Source: Hydrangea macrophylla (taxonomy: Eukaryota > Streptophyta > Magnoliopsida > Cornales > Hydrangeaceae). Taken from it: 64,000 nt of DNA. The notes under the pieces are model-generated. The model saw only the letters and a list, made by a program, of their open reading frames with translations, was not told the DNA's origin and searched no databases. The DNA lies in NCBI GenBank assembly GCA_033977485.1, contig CM066982.1, forward strand, positions 30,234,218 through 30,298,217, written 5' to 3'. Of the stretch, positions 1 to 10,800 are shown piece by piece (positions within the stretch are counted from its first letter, which is position 1; the number at the start of each line of letters is the position of its first letter). Both the position numbers and the translations under genes were made by a program.

Positions 1-11
1 CCTAAACCTAG

Positions 12-2018
12 TTATTTATAAACGTGATAAGGTAAGAGATTAACACTTGCACCTAAGTCAAGGAGAGCCCTATGAATGATAGTGTCACTGATGACACATG
101 AGATAGTTGGCGTACCAGGATCCTTATACTTTGGAGTAGTGTATTGGAATATAGAGTTTACTTTTTCCGTGAGGAAGACCTTTTTCGGCGTATGACTACG
201 TAATTTACGTTTTTGAGTGCATAGATCTTTAAGACATTTAGCGTAAGCAAGAATTTGTTTAATAACATCGAGGAATGGAATATTAACTTTAACTTTTTTA
301 AATACCTCGAGTATATCTTCCGTTTTTGACCCTTTCTTAGACAAATGTGACGGTCCCTCAACGTTTTGTGGAAAAGGTAGTTTTGGAATAATATTAGTTG
401 GGACCGGTTCTTTTTATTTTCTAACTCTATCCACACCCTCACCCTTTTCTTTATTCAAATTGATATTTTTATTTTTCTCAACCTCATCCGGAATCTCAAT
501 AACTTCCTCATCTCGAATAGTCGTCCTAGTCGAAACAGCGTTCACACTCTCACTCGACCCCCCATTCTCGTATTGTCCCTTAGGATTTTGAATAGTTTGC
601 GCAGGCAACTTCCCCTCGTTTCTAAGACTCACCGCAGTAGCTATCTGTCCCATTTGGGACTCAAGCTTCGCAATGGATTGTGTATGAGAGTGCACTATTT
701 GTGCTTGTGCTTGGACTTGAGTTTCTATGTTTTTAAGGGATGCCAACACCGTAGCCTCAAAAGCGTTATCCCTTGGATGGTTCAGATTAGGAGGTGGGTG
801 TTGGTATTGACTTTGTTGATATTGGGGTCGATAAGTATTAGAAAAATTGTTCGACATAGAATTATAATTATTCCGTGGGAATTGTTGCATAGAATTAACA
901 TGTTGCTCAACAAACTCTGGAAATTGAGATGCAGAAGGACATGCAAAGATATTATGAGACGGTTCAGAACATAATGCACATACTTCTGAAGAATGTGGAG
1001 TGGACCTAATTCCCATCCTCATAAGTTGGTCAAGTTTTCTATTTAATTCTTGTATTTCAATTGATTGACTCGACTCAACTTGCAACTCTCTCTTAGGTTG
1101 AAGGTATCCCTCAGAACGTACCGACACCGCCTAATGCATCGAATTCTCACTCAACGTTTCAAAAATTTTCCAGGCCTCGTCGGCGCTTTTGTGCAGGAAG
1201 GTACCCGCACTAACGGCATCGACAGTATTACGAACTGAGGGAATAAGTCCCTCATAAAAGACCTGTACCAACTGCCACTTAGGAACCTGATGATGTGAAC
1301 ACGAACGTAATAATTCTTTAAATTTCTCCCACGTGTCGTAAAGTGTTTCCCCATCTTGCATTACAAAGTTCGTTATTGATTTTCTTATCTGATTCGTACG
1401 CATAATAGGGAAAAACTTCTGTAAAAATGCGGTGTGTAAGACTTCCCATGTTCTAATTGTGTTTGGCTCCAGAGATTGGAGCCAGTATTTAGCTTTATCT
1501 TTCAAAGAGAATGGAAAGAGCCGTAATTTTAATTCATCATCAGTAAGATTTTGAATTTTCAAAGTGGAGCATATATCTTGAAAATCTCCTAAGTGTTGAT
1601 ATGGATCTTCATTTAGACGGCCATGGAAAGATGGAAGTAGCGAGATGGTAGACGACTTTATCTCAAAGTGAGATGCCGTCGCCTCCGGTAAGTCGATACA
1701 TGTTTGCGGCGTGTAAGTCGTAGGAATAAAGTAATCTTTAAGTGGAGGTGGTGGCGGTATATTAAGATTATTCATATTATTTCCGTTGTTTCTGTTAGCC
1801 ATTTTAATCGGTTCGATTTTAAAAGTTCGAGTTCTCCTTAACCGTTTAAGGGTACTTTGAATTTCGGCCTCAAACAAAGATGACGGAATCGGAGTTGATT
1901 CGTCGTCTTGCAACCTAGCTCTAGAAGCTTGGGTTGCGGACTTACTAACTCTTAAAGTACGTTCAAGTTCAATATCAATAGAATGTAATTCAGGTTTATT
2001 TGAACGCGTACCAAACAT
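12..2018 (-). pseudogene. Athila-like gag and N-terminal protease, broken by in-frame stops
   Basis: One reading frame runs from an ATG at 2018 to the window edge, interrupted by stops at 1131-1133 (TAG), 414-416 (TAA) and 12-14 (TAA). The N-terminal half has a retrotransposon Gag capsid-like core, with a stretch around FPFSLKDKAKYWL and a later WEKFKELLRSCSHH. The C-terminal part contains the aspartic protease signature [11 protein letters not shown] near position 45, closely matching the intact copy in Athila-2. The stop at 12-14 replaces the glutamine seen in VYKQLG of Athila-2, as expected from C-to-T decay. The spacer between Gag and protease is rich in Q and N. The frame is otherwise open, so this copy died by point mutation. 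Confidence 0.85.
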
Positions 2019-2488
2019 AAACTTAAAAAGAAAACTAAACTAAAATAAAAACTGACTCAAATAAAAAAAAAACAAATAGCAATCACGCAACTAAGATAAC
2101 AAGCACTCAACTACTGTGATGCATGAATATTATCCTGTAATGCAATGACCGCGTCAAGCCCAGCGCCCCTGGTTTTCTAACTAATGCGGTGCAATTAACC
2201 CTAAACTAATGCAAATAGTGCGTCACAGCGCCCTGACTTATAGTGGTTTAAAGCGAGTTTCACAAGAAGCATTTTATTTTATTTTATTTATATTTTTTCG
2301 CGTAAGCTCCTTTGATGCGCTAAGCTATTTCTCCCGGAAACGTTAGAATTTGATGACTCGAGAAACTACAAAATAAAAAGAAAATTTAGTGACTCAAAAT
2401 AAAACGAAACATAAGAAAAAGAAAACCTAATCTAATATTTACAAATTAACTAAACTAGATTTCTAAAACTAAAGCTAGTAATTTGCAA
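2019..2488. other. Gag leader (5' UTR) of Athila-0
   Basis: Noncoding stretch between the primer site and the gag ATG. It contains A-rich runs and a short GC-rich patch near 2160, and I see no ORF or RNA gene in it. Confidence 0.6.
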
Positions 2489-2506
2489 TCCCCGGCAACG
2501 GCGCCA
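2489..2506 (-). promoter_or_regulatory. Primer-binding site, tRNA-Asp type
   Basis: On the minus strand the sequence reads TGGCGCCGTTGCCGGGGA, the 3'-end complement typical of Athila-lineage elements that use tRNA-Asp. It lies a few bases inside the LTR, and the same site with one or no change occurs at 25083-25100 and 48968-48985. Confidence 0.85.
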
Positions 2507-2514
2507 AAAATTGA

Positions 2515-3811
2515 TGTTGTCAATATCAAGATATAAAAAGTATACTTTACTTTTCTAAAGATTTGTAGCAGTGAAAGTAAAGGTCGAACCCACAGAGATT
2601 GAAATACTACAGTGCTTTAATTCTAAAACCTAAATCTAATTAATTAAGAAAACAGATTTTGATTTTGAATTTAATTAAACTAAGAATAATAAACTAAATC
2701 TAAATTATGAAAGCGATTTAAAAGTGTTTTTATAAATATGTTTAAAGGAACCTAGGATTGCAAATCCACCACTAGATTCATAATAGGAATATTTATGCAT
2801 TCAATTAGATTATTAAGTTGGATGATAATGGGGAATTGTAGCTACAAGCCCAATTCCTCCGTCAAGAAAATAACTATGGTTCAAGCACCAACATAATCCA
2901 TCTTCGGTTAGCACGAATTATCCCACACTAAACTAGGGTTGTGGTATAATCCGTCTAATCTAGGCATGGACTATTCGGATACTTGATAGCACAATTCAAT
3001 TTAAGCACCATTACATGTAAACAATCTATACAAGCACAGCAAATATAGATCATTGAGCACATCAATGTCAAAATAGATCTAAGACAAGAATAAACTTTGA
3101 AAGTAATGATTTAATCAATTAGAAGCACGATTTATTTATAAAAATTCTCAAAACATGTAATCATCATCCATACATAATAAAACTAAAATAAAAACATAAA
3201 ATACACCCTATTACTTGGCTAGGGTTTCATTGAAACCCTAGATCTTGAGTTTAGTTGTCCATGGAAGTGGTAGATGGCAAGTAGTTGATGGAGGAGGCCA
3301 TGAAAATCCTTGGTCTTCTTCTTCTTCTCCTTACTTCCCTCCCTTCAATGGCTGAAAGTGTGGTTGTATATTGTGTGTATAATAATTGTCCAACCCCTAA
3401 ATTGAAGTAAATTAGGGTATATATAGATTTACAACAAGTTTTTAGAAGCTTTCCTAACCCGAAACGCACTAAAACTGCTGTATTTAGCTTTCCATACGTA
3501 GTTAGGCAGTTTCGTTCACGTAGGAATCATCAGTAGAGTGAAATACGCAAGTTCCATTTTTGCATATGTCGCGCGAGCGCGATTTTGGGACCTCGCGCGC
3601 GCGGATCGCGCGAGCGATATTCAAGGTTTTCGCCCGAGCGAGTCGCACACGTGAATTGGATTTTTTAGCTTCTTTCTTTGTGCTTTTTCACCCTGTTTAG
3701 CCTGGTTTACTTGATTTCTCCCAAAACCTGTCAGAAAATAGAAAACGAAGTAAAAATATACAAAAACAGGATAAAAAGGTACTAACAAACGCATGTTAAG
3801 GCGTATAAACA
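2515..3811 (-). repeat. 5' LTR of Athila-0
   Basis: The LTR extends from TGTTGTC at 2515 (next to the primer site) to AAACA at about 3811, where Copia coding sequence resumes. It is about 1.3 kb, AT-rich, with a GC-rich palindrome cluster at 3568-3642. Only one LTR is in the window, so the boundaries rest on the primer site and on the junction with Copia. Confidence 0.65.
3568..3642. repeat. GC-rich palindrome cluster in Athila-0 LTR
   Basis: Four units resembling TCGCGCGAGCGA start at 3568, 3592, 3605 and 3629, so spacings are 24, 13 and 24 bp. The surroundings are AT-rich, so the patch stands out. It resembles in size and layout the TCGATCGATCGA arrays of the other Athila-like LTRs, but with another core. 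Confidence 0.6.
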
Positions 3812-5089
3812 GGATTTGTTCTCTCCCGATCAGTAGCTAACATGGATCTTGAGCTTGAATAGCTAGATGTGAAGACTGACTTCCTTCATGGTGATTTGGA
3901 GGAAGAGATTTACATGGTACAACCAGAGGGTTTTGAAGTTAAGGGAAAAGAGCACTTGGTTTGCAAATTGAAAAAGAGTCTCTACGGCCTTAAGCAAGCT
4001 CCAAGACAGTGGTACAGGAAATTCGATTCATTTATGGTGGGTCATGGGTTCAAGAGAACCGCTGCAGATCAGTGTGTGTATGTCCTGAAGTTTCTCGATG
4101 GTAACTTTATTATGTTTTTACTTTATGTTGATGATATGCTTGTTATTGGACAAGATGTCAATATGATTCGCAGGCTTAAAGGAGAGTTGTTCAAGTCCTT
4201 TGATATGAAGGACTTAGGCCCGGTCCGACAGATTTTGGGTATGAAGCTTGTTCGTGACAGGAAAGTCAAGAAGATATGGTTGTCACAGGAGAAATACGTT
4301 GAACGGGTGCTTGAAAAGTTCAACATGAGAGATGCTAAGCCAGTTAGCACTCCTCTTGCGAGTCACTTTAAGCTAAGTAATAGCTTGTGTCCCTCTACCC
4401 GAGAAGGAAGAGAAGAAATGGCAGTTGTTCCTTACTCGTTAGCAGTAGGGAGTCTTATGTATGCGATGATCTGTACACGGCCTGATATTGCTCATGCAGT
4501 GGGTGTTGTGAGTAGATTTCTTTCCAATCCTGGAAGAGAGCATTGGGAAGCAGTCAAGTGGATTCTTCGTTACTTGAAGGGTACTTTGAGTTTGTGTTTA
4601 TGTTTTGGGGGTTCAAAATCAGTCTTGGAAGGGTTTACAGATTCAGATATGGCAGGGGACATCGATGATCGAAAGTCTATTTCTGGTTTCTTGTTTACTT
4701 TTGCAGGAGGAACTGTCTCGTGGCAGTCCAAGTTGCAAAAATGTGTTGCCTTGTCTACCACTGAAGCTGAGTATATTGCTGCTACTGAAGTAGGTAAAGA
4801 GATGTTATGGATGAAACGGTTTCTCCAAGAGTTGGATTTGAAGCAAGATGAGTACGTGGTTCATTGCGATAGTCAAAGTGCTATGGACTTGAGCAAGAAT
4901 GCCACATACCATTCCCGCATGAAATATATTGATATTCGCTACCATTGGATTCGTGAGGTAATGGAAAAGCAAGAAATGAAATTGAAGAAAATTCATACAG
5001 AGAAGAATCCGTCTGACATGATGACAAAGGGCGTGACGAGAGAGAAGCTAGAGCTTTATAAAGCTTTAGCCAGAATGGACTCCAAGTGA
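3812..5089 (+). pseudogene. Ty1/Copia (Tnt1-like) pol: reverse transcriptase and RNase H, 5' truncated
   Basis: The frame starts mid-RT at 3812 (VANMDLELE), meets one stop at 3860-3862 (TAG where the family has glutamine before LDVKT), and is then open to 5089. Motifs in order are the LYGLKQAPRQWY region, the catalytic YVDD, the SLMYAMICTRPDIA region, and an RNase H with DSDMAGD, STTEAEY and DSQSA. The C-terminus NPSDMMTK is typical of Tnt1 1-94-type Copia polyproteins. Gag, protease, integrase and the RT start are missing because Athila-0 inserted here. The remaining protein is well conserved, so the Copia insertion is not ancient. Confidence 0.9.
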
Positions 5090-5125
5090 GAGGTCGAGTT
5101 TGGGTATTCCCTCTTCTCTTGTGTA

Positions 5126-5138
5126 TGGAGGGGGAGAT
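5126..5138 (+). promoter_or_regulatory. Copia polypurine tract
   Basis: TGGAGGGGGAGAT directly precedes the TGTTAGG start of the 3' LTR, the expected position for the plus-strand primer. Confidence 0.8.
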
Positions 5139-5819
5139 TGTTAGGTATTCCATAGTGGTACTTGTAGTCCCTACCACATGAGAGCAAAACCCATTTACAT
5201 GGGCTTATTCCTATTCAGCTTAAGTTTGTAAATCATGTGGGGTCCGTGGCCCATGCCTTGGCTAGCTAATTCATTTAGCTAATGAATGAGACCAAAAAGG
5301 GATCTCAGTATTTTGTCTTCTGTGCAGCATATAGAGAAAAACAGAGAGGGTTTCTTGGGGTGTGCGGTGGCGGCTTCAAGGTGATTGAGAGGTTAAGTTT
5401 TTCAAGGATTTGTTTGGATTACCAAAATCAAGAGGTATTTTGAAGAAGGTTTTATCTTGTATTCCTTTGGGTATTGTAAACCCTAAGAGGTAACCCTTGT
5501 ACTCACTCTCTTTGATTGAATACCTCAAATTTAGGGCAAAAACTTGAGAGAATTTGTGTATTCCTTATTTTGATATAGTGAAATCTTTCGGAGTTGCCCT
5601 GTGGTTTTTCCCTCTCCATTGGAGGGTTTTCCACATAAATCTTGGTGTCATTTATTTCTTGCTTGGGTACCATTATTATTATATTGCTTGTGGTTGATTG
5701 TGGTGAAAGGAATTTATCCATTGTGACTTGGATATTATTTATTCCTATTTAATTTACACTAGACAAGGGTTAGGAAGTGTTACTCCTAATATTGGGGATT
5801 TCCGCATTTTTCCCCATCA
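5139..5819 (+). repeat. 3' LTR of the Copia element
   Basis: The LTR starts with TGTTAGGTATTCC immediately after the polypurine tract and runs about 0.65-0.68 kb. The end is uncertain: either CCTAATA near 5792, which roughly mirrors the TGTTAGG start, or CCCCATCA at 5819. The 5' LTR is outside the window. Sequence after it (5828) belongs to the duplicated receptor-kinase upstream region. Confidence 0.75.
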
Positions 5820-5827
5820 TATAATAG

Positions 5828-5990
5828 ATGTCCAAACAAAAAGGTGTAGAGATCATAGATTGTTGGACTTCCACTCTGACTCGTTACAATGAAATTTTCC
5901 AAGAAAGCCGTGTTGAAATTAATACTTTGGGGGTACAAACTAATTTTCAGGAAAAATCCAAGGAAAGGATTATAATGTTAGTTCAACTGA
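5828..5990 (+). repeat. Duplicated receptor-kinase upstream region, copy 1
   Basis: Starts with the same bases (GTCCAAACAAAAAGGTGTAG) as the stretch at 7486 upstream of the receptor-kinase gene, and stays alignable up to the CAAGGAAAGGA motif near 5965. It lacks the MITE present in the other copy and so serves as an empty site. I see no gene in it. Confidence 0.7.
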
Positions 5991-6059
5991 GAATAAGTTT
6001 TAGTAGTTTATTTGGATTGAACTTGGGTTCAATAATGAGAAGCATAGCTAACAGTTAAA

Positions 6060-6480
6060 ATGTAAAAGTAGAACCGTTCTGTAGTGAACAATAAAATTAA
6101 TTATTGCAGGTCCGAACAGCCCTTAGGTCTCTTTGAATTCTCTGATACTATGATCAACATTTCTTTTAATGACATTTAAGAGACCAACCGATGAAATGTT
6201 TAAAGATGGGATAAATCTTCATGCATTTGCTGAGAAGGCTTTGCCTGACCATGTGCTTCAAATTGTCATTATTCCTCAGTTATTTCTTGATGGAGTAAGC
6301 CAAGAAGTCCCCAACAACCAAAATGAGATAATAGTGAGACTTTAAGAATGCCTGAACTCACTTGTTAGAATTGGACTCAGTTGTTCCTCGGATTTCCCAG
6401 TTGATCGTATGGACATCAAAGACGCTGTGATAGAAATCACTATGATCAAACAATTGTTTATTGGGGTTGACTGTACTTAA
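6060..6480 (+). pseudogene. Remnant of LRR receptor kinase: intron tail and C-terminal kinase end
   Basis: Bases 6060-6177 match the intron of the gene at 7859 (AGTAGAACCG, then the CATTTCTT and AATGAC stretch). Bases 6178-6480 match its last exon: RPTDEMFKDG, LHAFAEKAL, ECLNSLVRIGL and a stop at 6478-6480. The exon start that should encode the EYGMGQEVS to LLLEMITGK portion is missing, and one TAA interrupts the frame before ECLNSL. The LRR domain, transmembrane segment and most of the kinase are gone, so the upstream region is joined almost directly to the intron. This is a collapsed tandem duplicate. Confidence 0.85.
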
Positions 6481-7485
6481 GAGTAGTTGCTAAAATTACA
6501 ATTTGCAAATTTTATTTGCAAAAGTAATGAAGTTAATAGTTTATTATAGTTCAAATTTTATGCTCCTTTCATCTTCCATTTCCTTTTGTTGTTCCTTTGT
6601 TTGTAACAAACTGGACATGTGGCATATCCAATGTGGTATGTTTTTAGTTTCGTGGCTTCTTTCGACCCAGTTAATTTGTTAAACGACTCAAAGATGACCT
6701 GGTTTGTGTTCCATGGTGGGGTGGAGCATATATGTGTTTTAGCCTTTTTTCGCGTGAGAATATTCAAAAATTTTAAGAGATCTAGAAGAGCACAGTGTAT
6801 ATGAATCCAATTTCTCCTACTTCATAATTAAATCATACCGTTTCCCATGCGCACATGAGCATTAAGCAAAATCGTTGTTTTCATGGCTGCTTTCACTTCT
6901 TTTTCAATTTCAGGGCGAGCATATATTTCAGAGCTAATATATAGCTGTGTTTTTAGTTCAACTAGTCGTAAACATGTGCAATGCATTGGGGGAAAAAAAT
7001 CTAAACTATGAATGACTTAAAAATGAAAAAGAAATTACTTAATCTATGTATTCATGAAATATAAGGTGTATCTATTAAAATTAAATTAGCACATTATTCA
7101 ACTCTAATACCTCGGTGAACATATACATAAACATAAGATAACTTTTAATATCTGTCCACGAACAAATTTTGAAGTCCATGCAAATATAAGGAAAACGATA
7201 ATTTAAATGGAAAGTAAAAGAAAATTAGTTGAGAAATAAGTAAAATATTTTAAATATTGTGCGTCATTTTTCTTCTTTTTTCTGTATTTTATAATTATAT
7301 TTCAATTTTTAATATTTTTTAAGCATGAAAAAAAACATAAGAGAAAGCACAAGAGAACTAATTTTCTTTCTTGTTTTCCTTTCTCTGTTTTTTTTTTCCT
7401 CAACTAAACTGACAACCAAATAAAGCCTTAATTTTTCGAGAGATGATTTCACATGTCAACTGTGTCAACCGTGTAATATATAAAT
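6481..7485. other. Intergenic, AT-rich, nothing recognised
   Basis: Between the kinase remnant and the second upstream region I see AT-rich sequence with short ORFs only. Nothing resembles a gene, RNA or element end. Confidence 0.5.
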
Positions 7486-7858
7486 GTCCAAACAAAAAGG
7501 TGTAGAGATGATCATTAGGTGTTGACTTCTAGGACTGCCATGTAGAAATAGGAATGACCATAATGAAATGAGAACTTTTAGGAAACAAAAATGATAGGGA
7601 TACACACCAAATGACACACTAAATGACACACTACCTTTAAATGCATGTATCGTGTGCTGTGTAAGTGAAGCACATGATACATGTATTTAAAGAACAGTAT
7701 GTCTTTTGGTGTATCATTTTGTGTGTATCCCTATCATTGTTGTTTAGGAAAATACAAGGAAAGGAAAGATTGGAAAAGGAAAATGAGAGTTTCTATTTAT
7801 ACATTGGGGGTAGAGGCTATTTTACTTCAAGTTCCAACCATTAGAAATAGAAATAGAA
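7486..7858 (+). promoter_or_regulatory. Upstream region of receptor-kinase gene, copy 2
   Basis: Shares its start with 5828, contains the MITE at 7586-7742, and has a TATA-like TATTTATACAT at about 7794, some 60 bp before the start codon. Promoter function is inferred from position only. Confidence 0.5.
7586..7742. mobile_element. Mutator-type MITE with 9-bp target-site duplication
   Basis: The ends are inverted repeats: CAAAAATGATAGGGATACAC at the left, and the complement of the right end reads CAACAATGATAGGGATACAC, 19 of 20 identical. It is flanked by TTTAGGAAA at 7577-7585 and 7743-7751. Length is 157 bp, noncoding and largely foldback. A 9-bp duplication is typical of Mutator-like elements. 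The related stretch near 5943-5970 reads through without it. Confidence 0.85.
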
Positions 7859-10800
7859 ATGAGCCCCAAAACAGCTGTAAATGTTTTGGTTCTTTGCTTC
7901 ACTTCACTCACTGTTTTCATTGCTTTTGGAGCAGAAGGAGGCATTGCTACTGCTCCTAACAATGAAACAGGTAGAGCTTCTTTGCTTTCCTTCAAACTTG
8001 GAATCACCCAAGGACCTCTAGGAATCATGAAATCCTGGAACGATTCACTCAATTTCTGCCAACGGCAGGGGGTCACGTGCAGTCGCCGACACCAAAGGGT
8101 GACCACACTAGTTTTAAACTCCTTCCAACTGTCAGGAACTTTGTCTCCCCACATAGGAAACTTGAGCTTCCTTATTGGGATTAGTCTTAACCACAACTCC
8201 TTCCATGGAGAAATTCCCCATGAACTTGGGAAATTATTCAGATTAAGGGCTCTCTATATGGAAAATAACAGTTTCCAAGGTGAAATTCCTGTGAATCTGT
8301 CCCAATGCTCCAATCTTGTTGCAATTTATCTAGGATTTAACAAACTGAGAGGGAATTTTCCAGTGGAGCTCGTCTCGTTGTTCAATCTTGAGAGACTCAA
8401 TCTTCGTGACAACAATCTAACAGGAACAATCCTCTCTTCGATTGGAAACCTTTCTTCTCTCACTCATATCTCTCTAGCTCGAAACAATTTGACAGGAACT
8501 ATTCCTGAAACTATTGGTGGATTATCAAACTTCCAGTATTTCCTAATTGGTGCAAATCAAATTTTCAGAATTGTCCCTCTCTCTTTCTACAATCTATCTT
8601 CTATTGATACAATTTCAATTGCTAATAACAAACTTCAGGGAAGTCTTCCTCCAAACATCGGTTTAACACTTCCTAATTTGCAGCAATTTGGAATCGCAGA
8701 TAACCAATTTTCTGGGAAGATTCCTGTTTCATTAGCAAATGCTTCAGGAATTTCAATCCTTGATCTACCCAGAAACTATTTCTCTGGGTTAGTTCCTAAT
8801 AATCTTGCGAATTTGCAAAATCTCTTGCGGCTTAATATGGAATTTAATTTGTTGGGAAGTGGAGCAAAAACTGCTAATATTAATGATGATGATGATGATG
8901 ATGATTTCAGTTTCATTTCCTCTCTGACCAATTGTTCGAATCTTAAGTTACTGGGACTAAATGACAACCGGTTTAGAGGTTCTTTTCCAGCTTCTTTCCT
9001 TAATCTTTCAGGGGAACTAACATATTTGTTTATGGGAACGAATTTCATTTTAGGGGAAATTCCAAAAGGAATTGAAATCTTCACAAACTTGATTATACTT
9101 GGACTGGAAAGAAATTTCCTTACAGGTAGTATCCCTAATTCTCTTGGAATGCTTTCAAGCTTGCGAAGACTTTACTTGAACAGAAACAAACTTTCTGGTC
9201 CAATTCCATCCTCAATAGGAAATCTTACCCATTTGTTTGATCTAATGTTGGCAAACAACAATTTGGGAGGAAACATTCCTTCTAGTCTCGGAAAGTGTCA
9301 ACAACTTCAACACTTGCGTTTATATAATAATGAACTTAACGGTTCCATTCCTGGTCAAGTCATCAGCCTTTTTCCTCATTTGCTTCAGCTCAATTTATCC
9401 AGTAATTCTTTTACTGGTTCTTTACCTGCAGAAATTGGGAGCTTGAAAAATCTTGAAATGCTATCTGTGTCTAATAATGACTTGTTTGGACAAATTTCGA
9501 GCAACCTTGGAAATTGTCTTTCCATGGAGATCATTTATTTGCAAGGTAACAATCTTCAAGGAACCATTCCATCATCTTTGAGTAGCTTGACATCCATTAG
9601 GTACTTGGATATTTCTCGTAATAATTTAACCGATCGAATTCCAGAATACTTGGAGAACTTTTCACTCTCATTTTTGAATTTTTCCTTTAACAACTTTGAG
9701 GGTGAGGTTCCAACTAGAGGAATCTTTAGGAACAAAAGTAAATTTTCCATACTTGGAAACTGAAATCTTTGTGGTGGAATCCAAGAACTTCAACTCCCTT
9801 CATGCCCTAAGAATCTGTCAAGTAAACGAAAAATGTCTCTTATTGTTAAAATCCTTATAGTTGTAATCGGAGCATTTTTCATGGTAACAATTTTAGTTTC
9901 TACCTTTCTTTGGAGAAGAAAATCAAAGAGAAGAAAAACTTCTAAATCTTTCCCAAATGGCGGGTTCTTGAGAATTTCTTACAATGACCTTCTGAAAGCA
10001 ACAAATGGATTCAATCATGAGAACTTGATCGGCGTGGGAAGCTTTGGCTCTGTGTTCAAGGGAGTTCTTGAGGGAAATGAAAAGCCTATTGCAGTGAAAG
10101 TACTTAACCTTCAACAGAAAGGAGCTGCAAAAAGTTTCCTTGTTGAATGCAGAACTTTAAAAGAAGTACGACACAGAAATCTCATGCAGATCTTGTCAAC
10201 TTGCTCGAGTATGGACTTCAAAGGCAATGATTTTAAAGCTATAGTTTTCGAGCTCATGCCTAATGGAAGTTTGGATAGTTGGTTACATCCGACTATAGAC
10301 CAGGAAAGAGTTCTAAACTTTAGCTAAAGATTGGATATAACAATTGGTGTTGCTTCTGCATTAGATTATCTTCATCACTACAGTCACATTCCTATCGTCC
10401 ACTCGGATTTGAAACCGAGTAATGTTCTACTAGGTGAGGACATGATCGCCCGTGTCACGGATTTTGGATTAGCCAAGTTTCTCTATAGATCTAATGATGA
10501 TTCAAGTCACAATGAGATGAGTTCTTTGGCTATAAAAGGATCTATTGGATATATTCCTCCAGGTATGAGTTCATTGAGTCTCTCAAAAGGTTCAGTTTGG
10601 TATGTGAACCTACGAAAGGAATAAGAAAGGAAAAAAAAACGAGACAAAGTTCTTAATTTCATTTTTGCTCTATTCTATTTTCCTTCCTCTTTTCCTTGTT
10701 AAGAAAACAAAGAAAAGTATTTTCCTCAAAGGTTTCTTTTCTTCTCTCCTATCTATGGATCAAACAAAGCCTTAGTTTTCTTTGAATTCTATGAACATTA

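Larger units (their letters stand above)
1..3811 (-). mobile_element. 5' part of Athila-like Ty3/Gypsy retrotransposon (Athila-0), nested in a Copia element
   Basis: Reading leftward, the element runs from its 5' LTR (about 3811 to 2515) through a tRNA-Asp-type primer site (2506-2489) and an untranslated leader into gag and the start of the protease, and it leaves the window at base 1. The right edge abuts Copia reverse-transcriptase coding sequence that begins mid-domain at about 3812, so this element inserted into the Copia element. The left LTR and the target-site duplicate lie outside the window, so the exact edge is inferred from the TGTT start and AACA end of the LTR. Confidence 0.8.

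Noticed and set aside
4123..5177. Minus-strand ORFs across the Copia RT-RNase H
   Set aside because: Shadows of the plus-strand pol frame, with no domain resemblance.
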